Shown here: positions 24,395-36,802 of the stretch, piece by piece
Layout: each line of letters opens with the position of its first letter
Numbering within the stretch: the first letter of the stretch is position 1
Source: Portulaca oleracea
Lineage: Eukaryota; Streptophyta; Magnoliopsida; Caryophyllales; Portulacaceae
Assembly (NCBI GenBank): GCA_029582165.1
Contig: CM055885.1
Coordinates: forward strand, 9,856,729 to 9,920,728
DNA length: 64,000 bases
Direction of reading: 5' to 3'
Translations under genes and position numbers: made by a program
Notes under the pieces: generated by a model
Told to the model about the DNA's origin: nothing
The model's database searches: none
The model's input: only the letters and a program-made list of their open reading frames with translations

Positions 24395-27300
24395 TATAAT
24401 AGTAATAATAATAATAATAATAATAATACGAGTAGTAAAAGTAAAAATTGTAAAAATGAAGATAAAGATAATACTAGCAGTAAAGAGGGGTTGAAGAGGC
24501 AAATAGTAAAAAGATCAATAAAATAATGCACTTCCCTTTTATGCTGACTTTTTTTCTCCAAATCCGCGAGGACTTGACATCAACGAATCCGCGAGGATTG
24601 CTATGGGCTAATTCTTCAGGATCCGCGAAGATTTCCACTGTGCGCCTTCTGTTTGAATCCGGGTAGATTTGCATTGGGTTGGTCATTGGATCCGAGATCT
24701 GAAAGAAGTTGGCGGCCGGGATCCATGAGATGCAGGTTGGGTTATTCTCTGGATCTGCATGGATCTGGCCCTGGGCCTAGGCACTGGATCCTTGAGGATT
24801 TTTCCTCGGGCCTAATCAATGGATCCGCGAGGATTTCGTCCCCGGGCTCGCTTGGAATCCGCGAGGAACTGTGATCTTTCACCTTCAACTTCTGCCTTAC
24901 AACTGAGTAAGCTTCGTTTTTGATGTTCGGTACCAAAAATCCGTGAGGAGCCATGTTTCAGACCTTGCTAGACCACCATTGGTGAGCTGCACCATTTTGT
25001 ACCTTCGATCCGCGAGGAGCCTAAGTGCAGATTTTGGGACCTTTTGAGAAACCATAGCTGCCTTGCTTGTTAAGCCCGAATTTTCGAAAATTTGGCAGAT
25101 TTTCCGGCAAAAATCCTCGAGGAACTATGTTTCCCAATTCTGCAAAATCGACATTTTCTTCAGATTCAAAGGCAAAATTCGCGAGGAGTTGAAGAAAATG
25201 AGTTGTCGGGTAAGCTTTTATGTGCTCAAATTTTGACTCTTTGAGGAGCCAATGTTGAGTTGCACTTCAAACTCAAATTTTGAATTTTTGAGAAACACGC
25301 GATGAGTTTCGCTGTTCAACCTTGGAAGATCCGCAAAGGGCGCTCTGTTTAGATCCGCGATGCACAACTCTGTTTTTTTGGAAATTAGAGAATTTTTTGT
25401 CAAAATGTCATATGTGTAGGCAGAAAGGTCTGCGAGGAACTAAGCAACTCCCGTGCACATGTCTTGCATTTGTCATCGCTGAAAATTTTGCCAATCTGAG
25501 CAAAAATCCGCGAGGAACCCATTTTCTGGACCTCATTTTCTGGACTTGGACCAGATATTGCTTGGGCTGTATTCCAACTGCATATTTCAAAATATTGCCT
25601 GTGTAGGAAATGGGATTCGAGAGGATCCACTTGGACAAAAAATTGTTCAAAATGTTATCTGGGTCAAAACTGGGATCTGCAAGGAACTCGTCAACTTGGA
25701 CTGCATTTTATTCTTGTTCGAGCATAAGTTATGAACTCCCTTTTCAAAATATTGTCTGGGTCAGAATTGGGATCCGCGAGGAACCCATCTACTTGGACTA
25801 TATTTTGCCTTCGCAATCTGTCTCGATTTGGGATCCACGAGAAACCTGGCTTGGACCACTTTCAACCTCATTCTTCAATTTCCGTTATTCTCCATTCTGG
25901 GAAACCATGTGCTCGAGCTGCGCTTTGTTTGTGCAAAATTCACAAACCTTATTTTCACAAAGCTGGCTCGGGTTGAATTTGGGATCCGCAAGGATCCCAT
26001 CTTGGACTGAATTCTGGATCTGCGAGGATTCCAGTACCATGAGCATTGTAGACCCAGAAGCAGTCTTAGATTGTTTGGGATCCGCGAGGATCCACTTGGG
26101 TCGGGCAGATATTCATACTTGCAAGATTTTGCGCTCATGCTCTTGTTCATCATTCCATTTCTCCTGCAGATTGAAATTACTTCTTTGGCAGACGTGTTGA
26201 TTTGTCGGCCATGGGTTCATGCGAGGGTCCTCGAGTTTGGAAGCGACTGATCTGGTCTCTGTCGACGAGCGCTGAGTGGGTGTATAATGCTTAGACCGTT
26301 CATTTATCTTTTATGATGCAATAGATGGACTCTATTTCTCTAGTAATGCATGATGTTAATGCACTTATGCAGACTTTTTTTTTTTTTTAATTTTTGATGA
26401 TGCAAGACACATATGCAATGCATAAGAGAGTCTAGTTATTGAGCTGTGGTCGATGACACTGGAAATATTAGGATGCTTCAAATAGTGAAAACCAAAATCC
26501 GCGAACATTTTTAGTCTTCACTCGTACCCTCAGCTTCGACCCCTTTTGCAAATATGTGATGAATCTTAATCTAATCCATGAGAATCGACATCCTGAAACA
26601 CTCTAGTTGTGGACCTCGAGAGAACCGCGAGAGCTTGTGTCAACATGGAATCTGCCAAGACTTCGGTCGGACTTGAATAATCAACGAGAAAAGAGGTTTG
26701 AGTCTTTACGAGTTATAAAGTCTGCGAGAGCTCTTAGAAAACTTTTGCAAGGATTCTGCTTTAATCTCCTTGAGCACGACCTGGAAACTGGATAAGATCC
26801 TTTTGAGAGATCACTTGAAAGAAGCTACTTTTGTTTGATTATTTGGGCCATACTTCAAAAAGCTTCCTACGTATCCACTTCATGAGTGGAATCAGGCCGT
26901 CGTAGTTCGAAAGGTGGTGTAAGTACTTAGTTGCTGACGAAATAGGTCAGTAGCTAATAACTTAAAGATAGTTTGTTGGTTGCGGTCACCAGTTGCTATA
27001 TTGGACCTTGTTTTTAGCATAGGATTTTCCTTAGTTTATCCAGTTTGCTGAAGCTTCATAGATCACATATGAATATGCTAGGAGTGATAAGCCACCAAAA
27101 GTCCATAAGAACTTCATGAATGAGAAATCTGCTAGGATGTTGTGTCAACAAAACCAACATTTCCAAGCCGAAATTGATATATGTGAACATGCATTTGTAA
27201 AAGTTGTTCAAGGGCTTGGCTGCTAGTGTTAGACCCTATGTTGAACATGTTTTAAAAAGTAGTCCAATTATACAATCAACTAAGGAATTCTCTTTAAAAT

Positions 27301-27575
27301 TGTGGACCATGCAAACTACGATGAAAAATATCTGAATGATCTCACTGCCCAAAAATTTGTGAGGGATTATAGGGACTTGACTTGTGATGAACATGCTTAA
27401 AAAAGTTGTTCTTATGTAAAATGTTGCTAGAAGAATTGATGATGAACATTTGCTCTTGAAAATCCGCGAGGATTTTTCCATTCAGCCTCACAAAAATCTT
27501 TTAGGACTTTTCCTCAACTAGCTTATTGTTACTGGATAGTAGAGCTTGATCTTGCTATCTGATGAACATGAAGGT
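23791..27575 (-). mobile_element. Gypsy element 3' untranslated region, repeat-rich
   Basis: Non-coding. At 23870-24215 it holds direct repeats of GGAGGTAGTCCGA with variants. At 24339-24427 is a (TAA)n microsatellite. From 24560 to 26095 there are many degenerate copies of the ATCCGCGAGGAT motif spaced tens of bases apart. The short open frames here come from the repeats. It ends at the insertion site of element A. Confidence 0.7.
24339..24427. repeat. (TAA)n microsatellite
   Basis: Trinucleotide run with a few interruptions (TTATAATAG). It creates a false poly-Asn frame on one strand and poly-Ile on the other. Confidence 0.9.
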
Positions 27576-28979
27576 TGTTCGGTTGTATATTTTTGTGATT
27601 TTAAGTAAGGATTGTCGATCTCAGGGATGGGTGTTAGGCTTGATTAAGGTAATCGGTTCGTGTAAGGGGTTTTTCTCAATGCAGAAAGCGATAAATTATG
27701 TAAAGAAAGCATTTAAATCTAACCTAGACATGATAATAATAAAGAAAGCAATTAAAAGAAAGCAATAAAGAAAGCACTTAAAGATGAAAGCAATTAAAAG
27801 GCATGAATGAAGACAATGAATGAACAATGAAATTGGGAACGAGAAATTATACCTTTGATGACTAATCTTCAATAAACCTTCAATCTACACTCGAATTTCC
27901 CTCGAACAAACAAGAAATTGTGGATTAGATTACCAAGGATCTCCCAAATTCTCACTAGTAAGTAGAATTGGAATTCCTTGACCGTCCTCCCCACTAAAAA
28001 TGGAGTTGATTGTAGCTAACCCTAGAAAGCTTGGAAAACAAGTCAACAATGGAGATTAGAGAGGAGAGAGAGAAGAGAGAAGAGAGAAAAGAGAGAAAGC
28101 TTTGTAAAACTTCAATGGAAACTTGCTTGAATTGAGAAAACTTGAGAAAGTTTGAATACAAATGCTAGAAATCAATGAAAGCTTGAAGAATAATGAAGAA
28201 CAATTGAAAACTTGAAGAACAATTAAGAGAGATTAAAGCAAATAAAGGAAAGCAATTAAATCTAATTCTACTCCTAAACTACCTAGGCTAATTGATATTT
28301 TAGATTAATACAAGTGGGTATTTATAGAAGAAGGAAAAATACAACCCAAAACCCTAGAAACAATCGCAGCACGCGCGTCTGCAGACAGAGTGGCTCGGGC
28401 GAGCCACCCCCTGGCTCGGGCGAGCTAGCATTCTGGCTGGTGTCTTTGTTGCCCCAGAAGCCTGGCTCGGGCGAGCCAGCAAATGGCTCAGGCGAGCCAA
28501 CTGTGCAGGCGATTTTGCTGCCGACTTCAAACGCGCATAACTTCTTCATCCGAACTCCGTTTTAGGCCCGTAAGATATCGATGGAAAGCTCTCGATGTGT
28601 ACTTTAAGCTCCCAAATTTTCAGACCTATCGGAGTTGTAACGAAGGAGTTACGACCCAAAGGGTGAAGGCACACGTATTTCAAACCTTTGAGTTTGTACC
28701 GTTCCCCTGTTTTGCGCCAATCTTGATATGGAATTTCTGACTTCGGTTTCGCCTCGGCTCTCGGCTCGGGTTGACTTGGATCTCGGCTCGGGTTGACTTG
28801 GTTTGACTCGGGAAAAAGCTCGGGATTCCCTAAAAACCTTCAATTAAGCCCAAACTTCTTCTAACTCCTTATTTTCCTACAAAACACCAAATCATTATAT
28901 CTAATATATAAATAGGGGTTAAAACAAGCAAATATACCCTATAAAAGAGAAGAAATTCGGCTCGAAACGAGGTCAAACA
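27576..28979 (-). repeat. Element A 3' LTR, 1404 bp
   Basis: It matches 32692-34033 and the LTRs of element B. In the element's sense (minus) the order is: an AGCTTTCC...GTTATG module (about 28521-28608), then palindromes GTGGCTCGGGCGAGCCAC (28390-28407), CTGGCTCGGGCGAGCCAG (28462-28479) and two variants, then a TATA box (TATAAATA, 28319-28326). Repeats of CTCGGGTTGACTTGG lie at 28760-28805. A GA-rich tract lies near 28055-28100. Confidence 0.88.
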
Positions 28980-30941
28980 CCACTCCAACACAAGGGTTTG
29001 CTTGCCCCGAGCAAACTAAAAACAAAGAAAATGAGTAAAAAGAAAAACTAAAAACCCTAACTCACTTTCGCAGGAATCGCGGATGCATTTAGCATATGCA
29101 TCAAGCCCTTTAAACCCCCCGACAGCCCGGGTGGACGAGGTAGGTCTCGTGAGGGTTTATAGCAACTAGACCCACAAAAGCCATAGAAAAAAGGGAAGAG
29201 GGAAAGTGAAAAACAAAACAAGTTTAAAAGAAAAGAAAAAGAGAACTGCTCGTTTCAATGAATCAAGTTATTTCAATTAAGAAAACGGTATTAATCCTCC
29301 AAAAGGAACCGTTATGAGCATCTCACAACTCTTAACTCAAACAACTGCCAATCTTAGAAGTTTTTGATTCCTTACACCTCATGTAGAGTTTAATCCCATT
29401 TGAAAGAGTTTTAAACAGTTCTAATCGATCCCGGACGACCCAAAAGACTCACACCCGAGCTTACAAAATAGCAAAACGAACAAAGGAAAGGAAAGAGTTG
29501 CCCCTCCCCGCATTTGGTCGCCCTTGGCTTGGTGAGTGCCGTAGGTGATGCAAGGAAGAGCCCCTCACTTTATTAACACTTCAAACTTTTTCTTCTTTTT
29601 AATGTCGGTATTAGCCTTATTTTCGGGAATTGGAGGCCCATATAAGGGGTATACCCTCCCAACACGGTCTTTTCCATTCGCCTCTCCGTCGCAAAGCGAT
29701 ATAGGAGGAGGGTTAAGGGGCATCCGTGCCGTACCACTGATACCAAGTCCGTGTAGGTTGGCTAAGTTTATGATGGTTGATGTCGTAAAGCCGACACGCC
29801 CCACTTAGTCAAATTATTTAATTTTGCTGCTAGTTTCTTACTTTTGCTTTGGCTTTTGCTTTTTCTCTTTTTTTTCTTTTTCTTTTTAGAAAACAAGCTC
29901 GGATATGAACCCCTAGAATCTCCTAGTTTCAACCAGAACATAAAAAGAAGAAATGAAATCTCACTAGACACTTGATGAAAAGAATCTAATTAAGGTAAGT
30001 CATGACAATCGCCCAAGTTAGGGTCGAAAATGCTCAAACCAGTTTCTTTCAAAGAAGATTAAGAACGGCTTCCTGATTTCAACAACGAAATCCAAGAAAC
30101 AAAGCAAAAACAATAACAAAACGAAAAACGAAAACTTCCAAGGTTTTTCACTCCCTTTTTTCTCCTTTTCACACAAAATTTTTCAAATTTTTCGACACAA
30201 ACTACGAAAAATGTAAACAAAGACTCAAACTAGGTGATCTACCCATGACAAATGGAAGTATCACCCCCCACTCTCACACAAAACTTCACAATGTCCCCAT
30301 TGTTAGAAGAAGGATGTCACAAATAAGGTAAAAAACCTAAAAACACACAACAAACACATAACAAACAATAATTGGTGGCGACCCGAGCCCACACGGCTCC
30401 AACAACAATAATATCCCAACATTCACACTCAAGGGGTTCGCCACCCAAAAGGAAGAATCAAGCATGCAACATGGATCATCGATATATTCACATAAAGAGA
30501 GAGTGGAAAGTAATTACCTCAAGATCTTCAATTAAAAGCACTCAATCCACGATCCAAAGAACGTCACACAAAAAGTTAACAAGAAAAGCATACTATGTAT
30601 GATGGTTCTCATGCAAGATCAAAAAGAAAAACAAACTACACAAGACACTAAGGATTAATGAACTAAGAAAACAAACTAAAATATTTACAAAACGACCCTT
30701 TTTTTTTCTTTTCTTAGACTCGAATACCGGAATACATACTACCCTCCCACTCCAACACAAAGAGGTTGTCGTGTCCTCAAAATGGAAACAGAAGTAGGTA
30801 AGCAAGCATCCCAAAATAAAAGAAAAAGACATACACAAAAAGAAAATAAAAGAAGAAAAGAAAGACCAACTCACTAATTATACAAGAAGGGTGAGGAAGG
30901 ATATTACCTCAAAGGCATCTTATCAAGAAATTCACTCCTTC
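28980..30941 (-). mobile_element. Element A internal 3' non-coding region
   Basis: Purine- and pyrimidine-rich tracts and low-complexity sequence. The equivalent in element B is 59753-61724. No gene is recognised. Conserved blocks between A and B (for example the CCCGGGTGGACGAGGTAGG region near 29130 and GGCGACCCGAGCCCACACGG near 30376) suggest a constrained non-coding function such as packaging or 3' processing; that is inference. Confidence 0.6.
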
Positions 30942-32675
30942 TCACCTCAAGATATCGGGCATCATGTCAAAACCATTCAACGCCCGGAGTAACAAATCAT
31001 GCATCCTCTCATGCATCTCAGAATGGTGGTGGTAAGAGCACACTCGCAATAGCACATAAACAAACATTAGTGCCCTTAACAATTTATCAAATGCCTTAGA
31101 AAAGTCATAGAACTGATGAAATTCATGAATATACAAGACTTTTCTAGGCACAGTGAAAGAAGACATGACAAATGGATCCTCCCATTGACTCGTAAATGGA
31201 GATTGGGTATACAAATCAACGGAAGGAGGCAATACAACACATTTCTGAACATGCTCATGCGAAGACTTGGATGCAAACAATGGTTCAAACTCAATTTCCA
31301 TGCAATTTTCATCAATCACAAATTCCAAATCACCACTCTCATCCAAATAATCATCACAATCGTCAATAGTTGATAAGGAAAACAGAGGGTTAGACCACAT
31401 CACAACACTCCCAACATCACACACAAGCACATCTTCATCTTCATCAATATCAGACTCACTAGACGAACTATCAACATCAAAAGACAAAGGTGCATCATTC
31501 AAAGCAACATCAAAAGTGAAAGTGGAAGGTTCAGGGTCATAACTCATCGTGAATGACTCATAAAGCATGTCATCATTAAAAGCATCATCATCAACAACCA
31601 AGTTCAAACAATCATGATCAATCCCCAAAGAATTATGCTCATCATCACAGGTATGCACATCAATGGACTCACATACAAGGGTAGCTAAAGCCTCACTAAT
31701 GCAATGATCCTCAATGAAAGGAAACAAATCGTTATCAAGCACACATTCAATCACAACAGATTCAATTTCACCCTTAACAAGATCATGCTCAACTGCATCA
31801 CAAGCATAATGGCATTCGATAAACTCAACTTTTTCTTCACACAAAGGCATGGACAAGGGTGTGGACAATGGTTCGTCATCTAGCATGTTTTCAACAAATT
31901 CTACATCATCACACACAGAATCATCATGTTCCTCATGCTCATTAGGTGGGGCTAGAGCTAAGGAATTACTAAGTAGTCCAAGGCATGGTCGGTTATAATA
32001 GTCATCATCCTCATCATACACAGCAGAATCAACATGCATTTCAGGACTCAAAGACGATGAATGACCTATTTCAACATTCGAATCAACCATTTGTGAAGAA
32101 GGAGTTACTACCCTTTGATTACTCTCATGGACAAATTCACGCATATACTCATTCATGTTCGCACATAATTTTTCTACTTCTGCCTTGAAGGAAACCACTG
32201 TAGCTTGCAAACAAGAAATTGAACTATGATACGGCGAATCACACAAGGAGAACACAGAAGGAGACTCAACATCGACACTTTGGGAAAGATCATAACAGTT
32301 TTCCACATATCCCCCATCATAAGATTGATCATCAACATACACGGGGTATTCACATGATTGTTCAGTTTCGGTCCCAAAGGGTGGTGCATAAGGAGGTTGG
32401 AAGCTAGGACTAACATTTTGTTGTTCAAACTCATAGGAATCCCTAGACAACCATTCAAGTAACTCTCATGCTTTTTCTTCACCTAAACAAGAAAACCCGT
32501 AATAATCTAAAAGGTTTCGGGTCTCATAATTCACACCCTCACTAACAATTCCCAAAAGAGATAATGTATCATAAAAGATACCATATAATTCACATTGAAC
32601 ACGGTAGTCATGCAATCTAGCAAAATACCTCCAAAATATTTCATGCTCAAATTGAGGGAATTGGGGACTATCCAT
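30942..32675 (-). pseudogene. Element A ORF: gag-derived N-terminus plus long acidic region, one stop codon
   Basis: The start is ATG at 32673-32675, matched by the same start in element B (63429-63431). The frame is 577 codons long with one internal stop at 32466-32468, where element B has Trp, and ends at 30942. The first 70 or so residues resemble the end of a Gypsy/Athila-type gag capsid (HEIFWRYFARLHDY, VNYETRNLLDYYG, ELLEWLSRDSYEFE). The rest is strongly acidic (runs such as SSSSESDIDEDED) and ends in a hydrophobic segment (LLRALMFVYVLLRV) and a His-rich tail (HHHSEMHERMHDLLLRALNG). There is no zinc knuckle, protease or polymerase. Function unknown. Near-intactness in A and close similarity to B suggest recent activity. 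Confidence 0.75.
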
Positions 32676-32691
32676 AACATTGAACACGATA

Positions 32692-34033
32692 GTGTTAGGC
32701 TTGATTAAGGTAATCGGTTCGTGTAAGGGATTTTTCTCAATATAGAAAGCGATAAATTATGTAAAGAAAGCATTTAAATCTAACCTAGACATGATAATAA
32801 TAAAGAAAGCAATTAAAAGAAAGCAATAAAGAAAGCACTTAAAGATGAAAGCAATTAAAAGGCATGAATGAAGACAATGAATGAACAATGAAATTGGGAA
32901 CGAGAAATTATACCTTTGATGACTAATCTTCAATAAACCTTCAATCTACACTCGAATTTCCCCCGAACAAACAAGAAATTGTGGATTAGATTACCAAGGA
33001 TCTCCCAAATTCTCACTAGTAAGTAGAATTGGAATTCCTTGACCCTCCTCCCCACTAAAAATGGAGTTGATTGTGGCTAACCCTAGAAAGCTTGGAAAAC
33101 AAGTCAACAATGGAGATTAGAGAGGAGAGAGAGAAGAGAGAAGAGAGAGAAGAGAGAGAAAGATTTGTAAAACTTCAATGGAAACTTGCTTGAATTGAGA
33201 AAACTTGAGAAAGTTTGAATACAAATGCTAGAAATCAATGAAAGCTTGAAGAATAATGAAGAACAATTGAAAACTTGAAGAACAATTAAGAGAGATTAAA
33301 GCAAATAAAGGAAAGCAATTAAATCTAATTCTACTCCTAAACTACCTAGGCTAATTGATATTTTAGATTAATACAAGTGGGTATTTATAGAAGAAGGAAA
33401 AATACAACCCAAAACCCTAGAAACAATCGCAACACGCGCGTCTGCAGACAGAGTGGCTCGGGCGAGCCACCCCCTGGCTCGGGCGAGCTAGCATTCTGGC
33501 TGGTGTCTTTGTTGCCCCAGAAACCTGGCTCGGGCGAGTCACTGTTCTGGGCAGTTTTTCCCTGCCGACTTCAAACGCGCATAACTTCTTCATCCGAACT
33601 CTGTTTTAGGCCCGTAAGATATCGATGGAAAGCTCTCGGTGTGTACTTTAAGCTCCCAAAATTTCAGACCTATCGGAGTTGTAACGAAGGAGTTACGACC
33701 CAAAGGGTGAAGGCACACGTATTTCAAACCTTTGAGTTTGTACCGTTCCCCTGTTTTGCGCCAATCTTGATATGGAATTTCCGACTTCGGTTTCGCCTCA
33801 GCTCTCGGCTCGGGTTGACTTGGTTTGACTCGGATCTCGGCTCGGGTTGACTTGGTTTGACTCGGGAAATAGCTCGGGATTCCCTAAAAACCTTCAATTA
33901 AGCCCAAACTTCTTCTAACTCCTTATTTTCCTACAAAACACCAAATCATTATATCTAATATATAAATAGGGGTTAAAACAAGCAAATATACCCTATAAAA
34001 GAGAAGAAATTCGGCTCGAAACGAGGCCGAACA
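32692..34033 (-). repeat. Element A 5' LTR, 1342 bp, inner end deleted
   Basis: It matches the 3' LTR from that copy's base 27631 onward. The first 55 bp, primer binding site and leader are missing, so the LTR joins the ORF start region directly at about 32691. It has fewer palindromes than its partner: GTGGCTCGGGCGAGCCAC is present once (about 33452-33469). Confidence 0.85.
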
Positions 34034-34047
34034 ATGAACATGAAGGT

Positions 34048-35872
34048 AAGTGACAAGTCCGACGTGTCATTTCCATGAGAAGGAATTGGAACGAAATGCC
34101 CACTCCTAGGCACCCTAGATTGATTGCTAAAAGGTGAGCAAAGGGAAGAATTTTGTCCCTGGATGCAACCTGTAGTGGTTATGAAATCTAAGCCAAAATA
34201 AGTTGTATCCTGATAGCCCCCAGTTGAAAAAGAAGATAGAGGGAAAGAGAAAGCCCCCAGTTCGAAAGGAAGACAAAGGGGAAGAGAAAAGCCCCCAATG
34301 TCTACAAGGATAAGCCATGAAGAAAAGAAGACGTGGGACTTCCTGAACAAGATATTAATATTGGGAAGGACCTTATATCACATGACAATAAGAGCATAAT
34401 AGAGACTCAATAAGGTCAAAATCATTTCAAAGCAAACTCTATTTCAATACTATGAGCATAAGACCAAGACACAAAGCCAGTCACTCTATGTTGTACCTCT
34501 AAACAATCATGTATCACCTTAGCAATTGATGAGCTAGTGAAGCTAGTAGATCCTCACTTTAGGTAAAGTGGAACACTCCTCTAAATGTGTTTAGAAACGC
34601 AAGGGTTCACTCAAACTCGTTCCAATGTATACAGCTGCCATAAGCTTGGCAAAACTCTCAACCCTCCATCACTGAGGACAACATGCAAAAATGCTAATCA
34701 TGAGGACTTTCAAAAGGTTGTAATGGGGTTTAGGCTAGGGTAAGAAGGGAAATCATTTGGAAAATGTGGAGCTAAGTAGCCAAGTACCTAAAGAGCAACA
34801 ACATTTTCACTACGTGCAATGCAACACCTCTACACTGAACCTTAAATGAGCACAAAACATCCCCAACAAATGAAACCCAGGATAGAGTACCAAATGTAAA
34901 TCAAAACTTACAATAAAATAAAACCTTTTCTTTTTTTTTCTTTTTTTCTTTCTTTTTTATTGTTTCTTCTTTTTTTTTCAATTTTGTTTTCTTTTTTTTT
35001 TTGTTTTTGCTTCTTTTTTTTCTATTATAAATTCCTTGTTTTTGAACTTTTTTTTTCAATGAATAGCATGAATATATAAAGAACAACTCAACCCCCAATA
35101 GTTACAAGTTACAACCTTTGAGGATAAAAATGGTAGAAAGGATATTCAACAATGTATTTCCCTTGTAGCAACAAACCAACTACTCACTCTCAACAATCGA
35201 CCACGAAACTGCCCCATACAACTGAACTGTTGCTCATTCTATCTTGGCTAAAGGTAGGAAATTATGTAAAGGCCAAGGGTGCACACATATAAGATAAACA
35301 ACAAGACAGGAAAAAGGGTTAGCCAGGGCTTGCAAAAAGAGGTCAAAATGTCAGGTGGCTTTTTGGCTATGTAGCTAACAAAAAGATGCCTCAACCATAT
35401 TAACACAATGCAAATGCCAAATGTGATTTTAAGGAATGTCAAGCCAAGTTCTAGAGATGCACACATGGAAGAGTTACACACAAAAAGAAAATGAGACTAT
35501 ATATATAATGAATAGTCTATGAAGGCTTAAAATCTCACGGGTTATTCTACTAACTCTTCAACTAACTCAAAAAGATAAACAATTACTAAGATTAAACAAT
35601 CATGCAAGAAGTACTCAAGAGAAAAAGGCTTGCACAAGGCAATACAACTCAAAGCATTTCGACTGGATAATTGCTTCGACCTAGACATCTTCTTCATTTT
35701 GATGAATATAGTGTCCTCAAGCTCTGTGGTACTTGCAGTGTTCATTAGCATCCCCACTTCGGCGTATTTTCTATTGGCTCATCCTTTTCTTGGAAGTTGT
35801 TCTAGTGCTTGAGCACATGGAGTGTTCTAAGGCATTCACCTCGTTTCCCTTGCTAGGCCAAAAGTTTGCTTA
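34048..35872 (-). mobile_element. Gypsy element internal region after gag, no pol recognised
   Basis: This should hold protease and polymerase in an autonomous element. I could read no DTG, YxDD or integrase motif in the minus frames. A polypyrimidine tract lies at 34923-35055. It may be a deletion derivative or a gag-only family. Confidence 0.5.
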
Positions 35873-35950
35873 TTAGTATAAGAGTTCTTCCAGCCCCCAG
35901 TTAGTTAGCTCACTTTCGATTTTGATTCCAGCCAATCTTAGTGATACAAA
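35873..35950 (-). pseudogene. Gypsy gag, C-terminal piece beyond the Copia-2 insertion
   Basis: It continues the gag frame of 44460-45281 across the Copia-2 insertion through the shared target bases ACAAA, reading on with LRLAGIKIESEL-type residues and ending at two tandem stops (35870-35875). This supports the insertion point and the frame of gag before Copia-2 arrived. Confidence 0.6.
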
Positions 35951-36786
35951 TAATAGGATTTAGGTTATCTATTTCCTAAACAGATACAGATTAATTGGCG
36001 GAATATTATAACAGTTATAAACAATTAATCAACACAATTGCAGAGGCTTTAGTAATTATACCTGATCGCTAATTCCTGCTGAAGAAGAGGTTGACCTTCC
36101 AGATTCCAATGCTGAAACCCTCTACTGAAAAGTCCACGCAGCACTCCGGGACCCCGATTGCTAGATCGACCCGATCGAGACGAATCTCAATGTAAGATGT
36201 ATGTGAGATTGTTTCAGGAAACTGATAGGGTTTCATGAAACTAGAACTGCAAACTAAAAGAGAGAGGAACTCAGGAAATCACCCTGGTATCTCTCTAAGA
36301 GTCTTAAGCAGTTGGTGTTGAATGATCTCTCCCAGAGACCCCTTTATATAGTGTTTAGAAAACCTAGGGAAAGGGTTCAAAACCCTAAAGGGCCGATTAA
36401 AGACAACGGCGCGTTTCTGGGCCCAACACGGTCCGTGTTGGACTCTAGAGAGTCCAATTATTCGGCCCATGGACATCACGGACCGTGGTGTCTCAACACG
36501 GACCGTGTTGGGTCAACACGGTCCGTGTTGAGCCCAATTCGGTCCATGTTGGGCTGATTTCTCACAGAAATCAGTTTCCAACTTTTCTAAACTTGATACA
36601 ATATCATTTAGGTTACATACATTATTCCAGGGCACTGACTTGTGTGACCCAGTAGGACCAAATAGTATAGTTGTAATTAAACATATTTAATTACTAATTA
36701 TAGAGATCTCTAGCAAGACATATAATTACTATATTACTTTGGTTTAATCTCCGTGTATATCGAACATTGTCGGGACATTCCCAACA
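35951..36786 (-). repeat. Copia-2 3' LTR, 836 bp
   Basis: In minus sense it starts TGTTGGGAATG. It carries palindromes CAACACGGTCCGTGTTG (36424-36440, 36514-36530) and CAACACGGACCGTGTTG (36494-36510) upstream of a TATATAAAG box (36342-36350). Its inner neighbour is the polypurine tract at 36787-36802. Confidence 0.9.
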
Positions 36787-36802
36787 ATCTCCCACTTGTC
36801 CC
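36787..36802 (-). other. Copia-2 polypurine tract
   Basis: Minus strand GGGACAAGTGGGAGAT abuts the 3' LTR, a standard Copia priming tract. Confidence 0.8.

Larger units (their letters stand above)
27576..34033 (-). mobile_element. Element A: non-autonomous LTR retrotransposon with one unusual ORF
   Basis: It is bounded by LTRs at 27576-28979 and 32692-34033, with TGTTCGG...CCGAACA ends, and sits inside the Gypsy element. The second LTR has lost its first 55 bp together with the primer binding site and leader, which element B still has. The only coding sequence is the ORF at 30942-32675; no pol is present. Flanking sequence ATGAACATGAAGGT occurs on both sides (27562-27575 and 34034-34047), an unusually long 14-bp duplication. 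Confidence 0.88.

Noticed and set aside
24134..24526. Poly-Ile and poly-Asn open frames
   Set aside because: Translation of the (TAA)n microsatellite.
31116..31373. Plus-strand frames opposite the element A ORF
   Set aside because: Antisense shadows; the minus frame is the one shared with element B in phase.
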